Positions 35,791 through 44,588 of a DNA stretch of 64,000 nucleotides are shown here, piece after piece. This DNA comes from Pseudomonas sp. H9 (GTDB taxonomy: Bacteria > Pseudomonadota > Gammaproteobacteria > Pseudomonadales > Pseudomonadaceae). The translations under genes and the position numbers were made by a program. The notes beneath the pieces were generated by a model. The model was not told where the DNA came from. It did not search any database and saw only the letters and a program-made list of their open reading frames with translations. Each line of letters opens with the position of its first letter. Position 1 is the stretch's first letter. The DNA lies in assembly GCF_004353925.1 (NCBI RefSeq), contig NZ_SMOK01000027.1:62001-126000 (forward strand), read 5' to 3'.

Positions 35791-37174
35791 GGCCATGCTC
35801 CAGCCAATTCATCGGGGCGCTGTCGGCGTGTTCAAGGCCCAGTTGGTCGAGGGCCTGATGCCAGTCGCCCAGACGCTCGGCATCCAGCGCTTGGCCGGGC
35901 AGTGGCTGCAGCAGCCAGATGCGCGTGGTGCCCGCATTGCGTGCCAGTTCGGCGAGCAGCGCCAGGCTGCCGCGATCGGGCGAGCGGCGAGGGTCACAGG
36001 CGATGGCCAGGCGTGCGGGCGGAAAGCGGCTGAGTTGTTCGAGCAACTTATTGCGCGATTCGCGGCTGTCGAGCACACCGGCGTTTTTAACCGTGTCCGG
36101 TAGCGCGGGTGGCCAGGGTCGCTTGTCGTCGAGTTCCAGGCCTACCAGCAAGGCGCCGTTGCTGTGTTCTTCTCCCACGCCGCGCACGATCTGCGGCAAG
36201 GCATCAGGCGCGGCATCGTTGATCCCCAGACGCTCACTGCTGGGCATCAATGCTTCGCGTAGCTGGCTGTAGCCGGGCAGGTTGAGATCCAGGTTCAGGC
36301 GCTGACGGCCACGTCGCCAGCGCCATAGGCACACGGCGGCGAGCAGCAAGCGCGGCAGAATGCCGAAAACCAACAGCACACCGAGCAGCCAGCTGGCCCA
36401 GGCTTGCCGGGCCAATTCAAGCGCAGGCTGGCTGTCGCCGCTGGCGCGGATCATGTCGATGTCGGGCACGTTGAAGCCCAGCAACGCGGGCAGAGCGCCA
36501 AGCGCCTGGGTCAGCCCTATGAAGGTGTCAGCACTGAGAATGGTGGTTTCCCAGACGAAGCCATAACGACGCGTGGCGAGCAGCGCCAGAAGCATCACCA
36601 GCGCGCTGCTCAGCGCCAGTAACCAGAGGCCGTGTACCAGCAGCCCGATCAGCCAGCGGTTGAGTTTTTGGCGTTGCAGCAATACCAGCAACGCCGGGGC
36701 CAGGTGTACAGCCTGTGCATCGCGGGCAAATTTTTCGCTGAGCCACAGCCACAGCTTACCGAGGGTGGCACCTTGTTCGCCGGCGAAGAAAAAGCCCAGC
36801 GCCCATCCGGCCAGCAATACAAGGTTCAAGCCCAGCAGACTGCCCAAGGCCCAGAACACATTCACCGGACGCTGGCTGTCGCCCAGCGCAGCCAATGCCA
36901 GGCCAGCACCACTGACGATTGCCAGTACCACCAGCAGCGCCAATGCCAGGCGCGCGCCTTGTTTCCAGTGCTGCAGGGCGCTGCGCATGCCGTCGCGCTC
37001 GGCCAGCCACAAGGCGCGGTGCTCGATACGCGTAGGCAGGTCGCCGCCCAGTTGGCGGGCGCGGCGATTGGCTTCCTGGTCTTCCAGGGGGCCTGCATGT
37101 TCCTCGCGCAGGCGTATCGCTTCAGTGAGCCAGCGTTTGTCCAGGTCAGTCAGTGCAGTCACGCGGTCTTCCAT
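35783..37174 (-). CDS. DUF2868-family membrane protein, partner of the GTPase
   Basis: A 463-residue protein with four hydrophobic helices: about 75-98 (ARLALALLVVLAIVSGAGLAL), 105-128, 165-188 and 262-285. Between the second and third pairs is a soluble segment, and the last 180 residues are cytoplasmic-type. Position 21-50 (RLREEHAGPLEDQEANRRAR) is charged. It occurs with a DUF3482 GTPase in the same order, and the stop of this gene lies within the start of the GTPase gene. I infer that it recruits or regulates that GTPase at the inner membrane. No enzymatic motif is visible. It diverges from folA. Confidence 0.7.
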   Translation of the reverse strand: MEDRVTALTDLDKRWLTEAIRLREEHAGPLEDQEANRRARQLGGDLPTRIEHRALWLAERDGMRSALQHWKQGARLALALLVVLAIVSGAGLALAALGDSQRPVNVFWALGSLLGLNLVLLAGWALGFFFAGEQGATLGKLWLWLSEKFARDAQAVHLAPALLVLLQRQKLNRWLIGLLVHGLWLLALSSALVMLLALLATRRYGFVWETTILSADTFIGLTQALGALPALLGFNVPDIDMIRASGDSQPALELARQAWASWLLGVLLVFGILPRLLLAAVCLWRWRRGRQRLNLDLNLPGYSQLREALMPSSERLGINDAAPDALPQIVRGVGEEHSNGALLVGLELDDKRPWPPALPDTVKNAGVLDSRESRNKLLEQLSRFPPARLAIACDPRRSPDRGSLALLAELARNAGTTRIWLLQPLPGQALDAERLGDWHQALDQLGLEHADSAPMNWLEHGHD

Positions 37175-37237
37175 TGATCAGGTCAGCCCAAAGCATAACC
37201 CAGGCACCGAAGAACGGGCTTTGCTATCCTCGCCGAC

Positions 37238-37756
37238 ATGAAAACATCACTTCCCCTCAGCCTGATCGCGGCCCTCGCCGAGAACCGCGTGATCGGCATC
37301 GACAACAGCATGCCCTGGCACCTGCCGGGGGACTTCAAGTATTTCAAGGCCACCACCCTGGGCAAGCCGATCATCATGGGGCGCAAGACCTGGGATTCGC
37401 TCGGTCGTCCGTTGCCTGGGCGGTTGAACCTGGTGGTCAGCCGTCAGCCTGGGCTGCAGCTCGAAGGCGCCGAGGTGTTTGCCTCGCTCGATGAGGCCCT
37501 GCTGCGCGCTGAGCAGTGGGCACTGGCGCAGGGTGTGGATGAGTTGATGCTGATTGGTGGCGCGCAACTCTATACCCAGGCCATTGAACGGGGGCTGGCA
37601 GACCGGCTGTACCTGACCCGGGTTGAGCTGAATCCGGAAGGTGATGCCTGGTTTCCTGAGTTTGATCAGGCCCAGTGGCAGTTGGCGTCGAGCCAGGCGA
37701 ATCCGGCTGAAGGTGACAAGCCGGCGTATCACTTTGAGGTGTGGGAGAAGGCTTAA
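37238..37756 (+). CDS. folA: Dihydrofolate reductase
   Basis: The 172-residue enzyme reduces dihydrofolate with NADPH. Hallmarks are SLIAALAENRVIGIDNSMPWHLPGD at residues 7-31 with the catalytic acid Asp31, the nucleotide region IMGRKTWDSLG, and the second NADPH contact LMLIGGAQLY. This is the trimethoprim target; no resistance-type substitution can be judged without alignment. It diverges from the DUF2868 gene over 63 bases and is followed by a REP pair. Confidence 0.97.
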   Translation: MKTSLPLSLIAALAENRVIGIDNSMPWHLPGDFKYFKATTLGKPIIMGRKTWDSLGRPLPGRLNLVVSRQPGLQLEGAEVFASLDEALLRAEQWALAQGVDELMLIGGAQLYTQAIERGLADRLYLTRVELNPEGDAWFPEFDQAQWQLASSQANPAEGDKPAYHFEVWEKA

Positions 37757-37760
37757 AAGC

Positions 37761-37809
37761 ATCGCGGGGCAAGCCCGCTCCTACAGTAGGAACGGGCCTG
37801 CCTCGCGAT
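37761..37809. repeat. REP pair, short (49 bp), right copy degenerate
   Basis: The left copy is canonical; the right copy reads AGGAACGGGCCTGCCTCGCGAT, with three changes from consensus, so it is an older or decaying element. Between convergent folA and the symporter gene. Confidence 0.85.
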
Positions 37810-37816
37810 CATTGCC

Positions 37817-39208
37817 TCAGGAATGCGACAGCTGCGCATGCTCCTGAGCATCAAGCAGCGACTTGTCAGTCTGCTTGAGCATCTGGCTGGTGATTGCTCC
37901 GGCGGTCATCGAGCCATTCACGTTCAACGCCGTACGGCCCATGTCGATCAGCGGTTCAACCGAGATCAGCAACGCCACCAACTCCACCGGCAAGCCCATG
38001 GCCGGCAGCACGATCAGTGCGGCAAACGTCGCACCGCCACCCACGCCCGCCACACCAGCCGAACTTAGCGTCACGATGGCCACCAGCGTGGCGATCCACA
38101 GTGGGTCCAGCGGGTTGATACCGACCGCTGGTGCGACCATGACCGCGAGCATCGCCGGGTACAGACCGGCACAACCGTTCTGGCCGATGGTTGCACCAAA
38201 CGAGGCGGCAAAGCTGGCAATCGACTGCGGAATGCCCAGGCGACGGGTCTGTGCTTCGATGCTCAGCGGAATGCTGGCGGCACTGGAGCGGCTGGTGAAA
38301 GCAAACGTCAGCACCGGCCAGACCTTGCGGAAGAAACGCAGTGGGTTAACGCCGCTGATCGCCAGCAACACACCGTGCACCACGAACATCAGCCCCAGGC
38401 CGATGTAAGACACCACCACGAAACTGCCGAGTTTGAGGATGTCGTCCAGGTTCGAGCTGGCCACCACCTTGGTCATCAGCGCCAGTACGCCATACGGGGT
38501 GAGCTTCATCACCAGACGCACCAGGCGCATGACCCAGGCCTGCAAGGTGTCGATGGCGGCCAGTACGCGATTGCCTTTTTCGGCGTCATCTTTGAGCAAC
38601 TGCAGGGCGGCCATGCCGAGGAATACGGCAAAGATCACCACGCTGATGATCGAGGTTGGCTTGGCGCGGGCCAGATCGCCGATCGGGTTGCTAGGGATGA
38701 AGGACAGCAGCAGTTGCGGGATATTCAGGTCGGCGACCTTACCCACATAATCGTTCTGGATCGCCTGCATCCGTGCGGTTTCAGCAGTGCCCGCCACCAG
38801 GCCTTCGGCGGTCAGGCCGAACAGGTTGGTCAGGACAATACCGATCAGCGCGGCGATGGCGGTGGTGAACAGCAGGGTGCCAATGGTCAGGAAGCTGATC
38901 TTGCCCAGCGACGAGGCGTTGTGCAGACGGGCAACGGCGCTGAGGATCGAGGCGAAGATCAGCGGCATGACGATCATTTGCAGCAACTGCACATAACCGT
39001 TGCCGACCAGGTCGAGCCAGCTGATGGTGGCCTTGAGGACCGGATCGCCAGCGCCGTAAATGGTATGCAAGGCAGCGCCGAACAGCACACCAAGCACCAG
39101 GCCGACCAGAACTTTCTTGGCCAGGCTCCAGTTGCCATGACGGGTTTGTGCCAGGCCTAGCAGCAACGCCAGGAACGCCAGCAAATTGAGAGACAGCGGC
39201 AGGTTCAT
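37817..39208 (-). CDS. Dicarboxylate-type symporter, likely L-cystine importer TcyP
   Basis: A 463-residue sodium-coupled transporter of the glutamate/dicarboxylate symporter fold. About nine membrane helices are visible with the serine-rich hairpin region [20 protein letters not shown] and the [11 protein letters not shown] segment in the transport core. Its length and N-terminus fit the TcyP/YdjN cystine importers. A C4-dicarboxylate transporter is the alternative. Sulfur context (cystine ABC transporter and D-cysteine desulfhydrase about 8-11 kb away) supports cystine. It marks the start of the sulfur block. The start has TGGAGCTT upstream. Confidence 0.78.
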   Translation of the reverse strand: MNLPLSLNLLAFLALLLGLAQTRHGNWSLAKKVLVGLVLGVLFGAALHTIYGAGDPVLKATISWLDLVGNGYVQLLQMIVMPLIFASILSAVARLHNASSLGKISFLTIGTLLFTTAIAALIGIVLTNLFGLTAEGLVAGTAETARMQAIQNDYVGKVADLNIPQLLLSFIPSNPIGDLARAKPTSIISVVIFAVFLGMAALQLLKDDAEKGNRVLAAIDTLQAWVMRLVRLVMKLTPYGVLALMTKVVASSNLDDILKLGSFVVVSYIGLGLMFVVHGVLLAISGVNPLRFFRKVWPVLTFAFTSRSSAASIPLSIEAQTRRLGIPQSIASFAASFGATIGQNGCAGLYPAMLAVMVAPAVGINPLDPLWIATLVAIVTLSSAGVAGVGGGATFAALIVLPAMGLPVELVALLISVEPLIDMGRTALNVNGSMTAGAITSQMLKQTDKSLLDAQEHAQLSHS

Positions 39209-39340
39209 TGAAGCTCCAGAGAAAAAGCGGGGGCATCGCCTCTGTGTGCGATTGCGAACAGAAATGCTAACAGCATGAAAACGAACGAATTTATATCAAT
39301 AGGTTATTTGCTTAGCTTTTTTTGGAATATAAAGGCTCGC

Positions 39341-39410
39341 TGGGAGCGGGCTTGCCCCGCGATAGCGATCTTCCTGTCACCCCGCAATCGCGGGGCAAGC
39401 CCGCTCCTAC
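39341..39410. repeat. REP pair, long (70 bp) form
   Basis: Between the symporter start and the metI stop, downstream of the six-gene sulfur run. The upstream 39209-39340 stretch is AT-rich (GAACGAATTTATATCAATAGG) and should carry the symporter promoter. Confidence 0.88.
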
Positions 39411-39419
39411 CGGAAGGGG

Positions 39420-40064
39420 TCAGCGTTTGTTCAGGCCTTTGGCCAGGCGGTCGCCGCCCAGTTGGATCAACGCCACCAATGCGACCAGCATGACAATCAC
39501 GGTGAGCATGATCTGGCTGTCAAAGCGCTGGTAGCCGTAGCGGTAAGCGATATCACCCAGCCCACCGGCACCGATGGCCCCGGCCATGGCCGAGGAGTTG
39601 ATCATGGTCACCAAGGTGATGGTGAAGCCGCCGACAATCCCCGGCAGGGCCTCAGGCAGCAGCACGTGCCAGACAATGTGCCAGCGACGACAGCCCATGG
39701 CCTGGGCGGCCTCGATCAGGCCGTGGTCAACCTCGCGCAGGCTGACTTCGGCAATCCGGGCGAAAAACGGTGTGGCCGCAATGGTCAGCGGTACCACCGC
39801 CGCCCAGACCCCATAAGTGGTGCCAACAATCAGGCGCGTGAACGGGATCAGCGCAACCATCAGGATCAAGAACGGGATCGAGCGGAACAGGTTAACGAAC
39901 GCCCCGAGCACTCGGTTCAGGGTAGGCGCTTCGAATATCCCGCCCTTGCCGCTGGTGACCAGAATCACCGCCAAGGGGATCCCGGCCAGTAAGGCGATCA
40001 GCGATGACACGCCAACCATCAGCAGGGTGTCGAGTACCCCTTGAATCAGGCGATCAGTCCACAT
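39420..40064 (-). CDS. metI: Methionine-type ABC transporter permease
   Basis: A 214-residue inner-membrane permease with five predicted helices and the conserved EAA loop [27 protein letters not shown], which docks on the ATPase. Length is typical of MetI. Its start overlaps the end of metN by 11 bases. It is last in an operon headed by two flavoproteins and a monooxygenase, so the true substrate may be an organosulfur compound related to methionine rather than methionine itself. Confidence 0.87.
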   Translation of the reverse strand: MWTDRLIQGVLDTLLMVGVSSLIALLAGIPLAVILVTSGKGGIFEAPTLNRVLGAFVNLFRSIPFLILMVALIPFTRLIVGTTYGVWAAVVPLTIAATPFFARIAEVSLREVDHGLIEAAQAMGCRRWHIVWHVLLPEALPGIVGGFTITLVTMINSSAMAGAIGAGGLGDIAYRYGYQRFDSQIMLTVIVMLVALVALIQLGGDRLAKGLNKR

Positions 40065-41178
40065 AACCGAGTACCTCTACCTGCGTGGCCCATTGTCGGG
40101 CGCGTTCGATGATCTGTTCATGGTGATGCGGTGAGTGCGTCACCGTCACCAGCAATTGCCCCAGCGGTCGCCCCTGGATCGGTTCGATACCGCCTTGCAA
40201 CAGGCTGATACGGCCACCAAGGCTGGCGAACAAAGTGGACAACTCTGGTGCTTGGCGGTCACTGCCTGTGACCTTGAGGTTCAGTACCAAGGCTGAATCG
40301 GCGCTGCTCGGCTGGCTTTGCAAACGTGCCTGCAAGGCCTCGGGCAGCGGCGCTTGCAGGGGCGCGAGCAAGGTTTTGCTGACGTCATGCTGAGGGTCGC
40401 CGAACACCTGCCAGACCGCGCCCTGCTCGACGATGCGCCCGCGCTCCAACACCACCACCCGGTGGCAGATGTCGCGGATCACGGCCATTTCGTGGGTGAT
40501 CAGGACGATGGTCAGGCCAAGGCGCTGGTTGATGTTGCGCAGCAACTCCAGGATCGATGCAGTGGTTTCCGGGTCGAGCGCAGAGGTGGCTTCGTCACAC
40601 AGAAGAATGTCCGGGTCATGCACCAGCGCCCGGGCGATGCCGACGCGCTGCTTTTGCCCACCTGACAATTGCGCGGGGTAGGCCTGGTGTTTGTGTTCAA
40701 GCCCGACCAGTTCCAGCAGTTCGGCGACTTTGCGCTGGCGCTGGGCCTTGGGCACGCCCGCGACTTTCAGCGGCAACTCAACGTTCTGCCACACGGTCTT
40801 GGCCGACATCAGGTTGAAGTGCTGGAAGATCATGCCAATGCGGCGGCGCAGGGCGACCAGGCGGTCTTCATCGAAGTCGCCGATGTCCACCTGGTCGATC
40901 AGTACACGGCCGGTAGTGGGTTGTTCCAGGCGATTGATGGTGCGGATCAGCGACGACTTGCCAGCGCCGCTGCGGCCAATGATGCCGAAGATCTCTGCGC
41001 GCTGAATGTTCAGGTCAATGCCTTCCAGCGCCGCAGTAGCTTGCCCCGGATAGGTCTTGCCCAGGCCGAGAAAGCGCACATGGGCAGTGTTCAGCTCGGG
41101 GTGAAGGGCCCGTTGTGGCGCTGTGTGCAGCGGCACGCTGGTGTTGGCTTCGGGTGTCAGGCGGGCAGCGGCGCTCAT
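40054..41178 (-). CDS. metN: Methionine-type ABC transporter ATPase with NIL domain
   Basis: A 374-residue ATPase. Walker A is GRSGAGKSS, the signature [15 protein letters not shown], Walker [14 protein letters not shown], the switch [11 protein letters not shown]. The C-terminal 90 residues form the NIL regulatory domain in which methionine inhibits transport in E. coli MetN. About 35 N-terminal residues ([14 protein letters not shown] onward) precede the usual start and are extra. It begins one base after the metQ stop and overlaps metI, so it is firmly co-translated. Confidence 0.9.
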   Translation of the reverse strand: MSAAARLTPEANTSVPLHTAPQRALHPELNTAHVRFLGLGKTYPGQATAALEGIDLNIQRAEIFGIIGRSGAGKSSLIRTINRLEQPTTGRVLIDQVDIGDFDEDRLVALRRRIGMIFQHFNLMSAKTVWQNVELPLKVAGVPKAQRQRKVAELLELVGLEHKHQAYPAQLSGGQKQRVGIARALVHDPDILLCDEATSALDPETTASILELLRNINQRLGLTIVLITHEMAVIRDICHRVVVLERGRIVEQGAVWQVFGDPQHDVSKTLLAPLQAPLPEALQARLQSQPSSADSALVLNLKVTGSDRQAPELSTLFASLGGRISLLQGGIEPIQGRPLGQLLVTVTHSPHHHEQIIERARQWATQVEVLGYVD

Positions 41179-41179
41179 T

Positions 41180-41983
41180 TCAGCTCTCCCAGCCCGGTTG
41201 GTAGAGTTTGCCGTGGGCTTTATCGAGCGCTGCGCGCACAGCCGGCGAGTGTTGGTAGATGTCGATGAACTTGGCCAGGCGTGGGTCGTCCTTGTTCTGC
41301 GGGCGGATAACGAACTGGATCACGTATTCCTTGTGGTCGAGGCCGTCGAACAGCAGCGCCGAGGTGGCATCGAAGGTATTGGCCAGGCGGATGTAGGCCG
41401 GGTAGCCCTGCACCAGATCGGCATCATCGTAGGCGCGGACCAGTTGCACCGCTTCTACCTGAAGGATTTTCAGCTGCTTGGGGTTGCTGACGATGTCATC
41501 TTCAGTGGCTTTGTAGCCGACGCCCGGTTTGAGGGTGATCAGACCGGCCTTGGCCAGCAACTGCAAGCCGCGGCCGCTGTTGATCGGGTCGTTGGCGATG
41601 GCCACGCTGGCGCCCTGAGGCAGCTCGTCGAAGCTTTTGTACTTTTTCGAGTAGAGACCGACGTTGTTGATGATGCCCGGTGCGAACGGTACCAGGTCAA
41701 AACCGGCGGCGGCCTTGGCGTTTTCCAGGAAAGGGATGTGCTGGAAGTAGTTCACGTCGATGTCGCCGCTGGCCAGGCTGACGTTGGGTGCGATCCAGTC
41801 GCTGAACTCGATCAGCTCAACCTCCAGCCCCTGTTTCTTCGCTTCGCTGACGGCCGCCTCCAGTGGGATGGCAAAGGCTGCGGTGGTGCCGACTTTCAAG
41901 GCGTCTGCGGCCTGGGCCGCGCCCAACAGACCAAGGCTCAAGGCCAGTGCCGCGACGGGGCGGGCAAGGAATTGTTTAAGCAT
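41180..41983 (-). CDS. MetQ/NlpA-family substrate-binding protein
   Basis: A 267-residue NlpA-family binding protein ([34 protein letters not shown], and the [17 protein letters not shown] segment). Unlike classical MetQ it lacks a lipobox cysteine: the signal ends [12 protein letters not shown], an ordinary signal-peptidase-I site. It should therefore be a free periplasmic protein. The start [10 protein letters not shown] at 41983 overlaps the monooxygenase stop by 8 bases. Substrate inferred as methionine or another small organosulfur compound; context favours the latter. Confidence 0.85.
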   Translation of the reverse strand: MLKQFLARPVAALALSLGLLGAAQAADALKVGTTAAFAIPLEAAVSEAKKQGLEVELIEFSDWIAPNVSLASGDIDVNYFQHIPFLENAKAAAGFDLVPFAPGIINNVGLYSKKYKSFDELPQGASVAIANDPINSGRGLQLLAKAGLITLKPGVGYKATEDDIVSNPKQLKILQVEAVQLVRAYDDADLVQGYPAYIRLANTFDATSALLFDGLDHKEYVIQFVIRPQNKDDPRLAKFIDIYQHSPAVRAALDKAHGKLYQPGWES

Positions 41984-43361
41984 GCAGTAGCGCTCCGGTC
42001 GAGGTGGTGTGGCGATAGCTGGCGCCGGGGTGATCGGCAGGCAGCAGAGGGTTTTCGGTGGCGAAGAGTTTTTCGCGCAGGCTGCCTTGTTCGTAGGCGG
42101 TTTTGTACGAGCCACGGCGTTGCAGCTCGGGGATGACCAGGTCGATGAAATCGACATAGCTTTCTGGGGTCACCGTGCGGGTCAGGTTGAAACCGTCCAG
42201 GCCGGTTTCGGCGATCCAGCTTTCCAGTTCGTCGGCAACCTGGGTCGGTGAACCCACCAAGGTGATGTAGCGCCCGCCTAGGGCGTGCTGGTCGAGCAAT
42301 TTGCGTCGGGTCCAGTCATTGTTCTGCAGGGTTTTAGTGGCCGACTGGATGGCGTTGCTTTTCACGTACTGGATAGGCTCGTCCAGCTCGTAGGCGGAAA
42401 AGTCGATGCCAGTAGAGCTGGAAAAGTGCGCAACACCGGCTTCAGCGCTGGCGTAACGCAGGTACTCAGCGTGCTTGGCCCAGGCTTGTTCCTCGGTGCG
42501 GGCAACGATCACCGTCACCCCCATGAACACCTTGATGGCCTCAGGGTCGCGGCCAGCGGCCACGGCAGCGGCGCGCACCTTGTCGACCTGGGCGCGGGTG
42601 CCGGCTTTGGTCTGGCCACTGATGAACACGCACTCGGCGTGATTACCGGCAAAGCCCAGGCCTCGCTCGGAGCTACCGGCCTGGAACAACACCGGGGTGC
42701 GTTGTGGCGAAGGTTCGCACAGGTGATAACCCTCGACGCGGTAAAACTCGCCCTGATGGTTGACCTTGCGCACCTTGTCCGGATCGGCGTAGACCCGCTG
42801 CTGGCGATCATTGACCACCGCGTCGTTGTCCCAACTGCCTTCCAGCAGTTTGTACAGTACCTGCATGTATTCGTCGGCCTGGTCGTAGCGGCGGTCGTGC
42901 TCGGCTTGCTGCTCAAGCCCCATGGCCCGTGCGGCGCTGTCGAGGTAGCCGGTGACAATGTTCCAGCCCACCCGGCCACGACTCAGGTGATCGAGGGTCG
43001 AAAGCTTACGGGCGAACAGGTACGGCGCCTCGTAGGTCAGGTTGGCGGTCAGGCCAAAGCCCAGGTGCCGGGTGACGGCCGCCATGGCCGACACCAGCAG
43101 CAGCGGGTCGTTGACCGGCAGCTGGATCGACTCTTTGAGCGGTACCTCGACACTGTTCTGGTAGACGTCGTAGACCCCGACGATATCGGCGATGAACAGC
43201 CCGTCGAACAGCCCGCGCTCCAGCAATTGCGCCAGCTCGGTCCAGTACTCCAGGTGCTTGTACTGGGTGGAGGTGTCGCGTGGATGGGTCCACAGGCCGT
43301 GGTTGATGTGGCCAATGCAGTTCATGTTGAAGGCATTGAGGAGGATTTTTTTCTTGGCCAT
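41976..43361 (-). CDS. FMN-dependent monooxygenase of the NtaA/SnaA/DszA type
   Basis: A 461-residue LLM-class flavin monooxygenase (luciferase-like TIM barrel). The start MAKKKILLNAFNMNCIGHINHGLWTHPRD, the LDHLSRGRVGWNIVTG segment and the FQAGSSERGLGFAGNHAECVF region are typical of the NtaA/DmoA group, which oxygenates sulfides, sulfones or aminopolycarboxylates with reduced FMN. A separate flavin reductase must supply FMNH2; ssuE in this window is one candidate. Its start overlaps the SfnB stop by one base. Substrate unknown, probably an organosulfur compound taken up by the downstream transporter. Confidence 0.87.
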   Translation of the reverse strand: MAKKKILLNAFNMNCIGHINHGLWTHPRDTSTQYKHLEYWTELAQLLERGLFDGLFIADIVGVYDVYQNSVEVPLKESIQLPVNDPLLLVSAMAAVTRHLGFGLTANLTYEAPYLFARKLSTLDHLSRGRVGWNIVTGYLDSAARAMGLEQQAEHDRRYDQADEYMQVLYKLLEGSWDNDAVVNDRQQRVYADPDKVRKVNHQGEFYRVEGYHLCEPSPQRTPVLFQAGSSERGLGFAGNHAECVFISGQTKAGTRAQVDKVRAAAVAAGRDPEAIKVFMGVTVIVARTEEQAWAKHAEYLRYASAEAGVAHFSSSTGIDFSAYELDEPIQYVKSNAIQSATKTLQNNDWTRRKLLDQHALGGRYITLVGSPTQVADELESWIAETGLDGFNLTRTVTPESYVDFIDLVIPELQRRGSYKTAYEQGSLREKLFATENPLLPADHPGASYRHTTSTGALLHA

Positions 43362-44566
43362 CAGATGGTCCCCCGCAGCGGTGGGTTCTCATCGTTGAGG
43401 TAGTAATTGCCGATGGCGTGGTACTTCCAGCGCACCGGGTCGTGCAGCGTGTGCACGCGGGCGTTGCGCCAGTGGCGGTCGAGGCCATGCTCGGCCAGGG
43501 TCGCCTGGCTGCCGGCCAGTTCGAACAGGGTGCTGCCCGCGGCCAGGGAGATTTCGGTGCTGATGGCCCGGGCTTCGGCCACGGCGATGGAGGCCGCGGC
43601 AACGCTGCTGGCCGTGAGGTCGGCCTGGGCTTTGTCCAGGTAGTCGCCCGCGCGCTCAAGCAGGGCTTCGGCGGCGTGCAGGCGGATAGCCAGATGGCCG
43701 AAGGATTTCAGGGTCAACGGGTCGTCGCTGGCCTTGTCGATACCAGAGTCGATCCACGGACGGCTGCGGGTCCGCACGAAGTGCAGGGCGTCTTCATAGG
43801 CGGCGCGGGCAATACCGGTGTCGATGGCGGCATGAAGGATCTGCGCCAGCGGACCGACACTGGTCGGGCGTTCGAAGGCGCTCTGAAACGGCACTACATC
43901 GTCGGCCGCAACCCGAACGTTATCGAACACCACCGAACCGCTGCCGGTGGTGCGTTGGCCGAAGCCGCTCCAGTCGTCGATCACTTGCAGCCCGAGGCTG
44001 TCGGCCGGCACGAAGGCCAACTGCTGTACGCCGTGCTCATCGATCACTGAGGTGGGAATACGTTGGGCGTAAATGGCGCCGGTCGCATAGAACTTGCGCC
44101 CGTTAATGCGGTAGTCCTCACCGTCGCGGCTCAGGGCTGTGGTGCGGTCGTGGGCGGTTTTGGTGCCCAGTTCAGCCAAGGCGTTGCCGAAGCGTTTACC
44201 GGCTAGCACTTCGGCGTACAGGCGCTGCTGTTGTTGCGGGCTGCCGTTGATGCGCAGCACTTCCAGCGCATAGAAATGGTTTTGTGGAATCTGTCCGAGT
44301 GACGCATCGGCCTGGGCGATACGGGCGATGACTTTTGCCAGAGTGACGTTCGACACACCAGCCCCACCAAAGGCTTTGGGGACGCTGATGCCCCAGAGCC
44401 CGGAGCGGCTGAACAGCGCCAGTTCCGGGTGTGGCAGGCGGCGTTCGCGATCGCGCTCAACGCTGTCGCGGCGCAATTCGCCCGCCAGTTCTTCGACCAC
44501 CCGGAGTGCCTGGGCGTCAGTGTGGATCACCGCGACGTTTTCGTGCGGTTGCGGTAGAAGGCTCAT
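43361..44566 (-). CDS. sfnB: SfnB-family sulfur-acquisition oxidoreductase (copy 2)
   Basis: A 401-residue acyl-CoA-dehydrogenase-like flavoprotein of the SfnB/DszC type. Three domains are visible: the helical N-terminal part with FSRSGLWGISVPKAFGGAG, the middle beta region with RKFYATGAIYA and WSGFGQRTTGSGSV, and the C-terminal helices ending in DRHWRNARVHTLHDP. Such proteins act in dimethyl sulfone or related sulfur scavenging as FMN-dependent monooxygenases. It shares the HWRNARVH motif with the next gene and lies 22 bases after it. Start MSLLPQPHENV at 44566; the upstream frame runs into the previous gene. Confidence 0.85.
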   Translation of the reverse strand: MSLLPQPHENVAVIHTDAQALRVVEELAGELRRDSVERDRERRLPHPELALFSRSGLWGISVPKAFGGAGVSNVTLAKVIARIAQADASLGQIPQNHFYALEVLRINGSPQQQQRLYAEVLAGKRFGNALAELGTKTAHDRTTALSRDGEDYRINGRKFYATGAIYAQRIPTSVIDEHGVQQLAFVPADSLGLQVIDDWSGFGQRTTGSGSVVFDNVRVAADDVVPFQSAFERPTSVGPLAQILHAAIDTGIARAAYEDALHFVRTRSRPWIDSGIDKASDDPLTLKSFGHLAIRLHAAEALLERAGDYLDKAQADLTASSVAAASIAVAEARAISTEISLAAGSTLFELAGSQATLAEHGLDRHWRNARVHTLHDPVRWKYHAIGNYYLNDENPPLRGTI

Positions 44567-44588
44567 AGAGTAGGCTCCAGTGGTCTGG

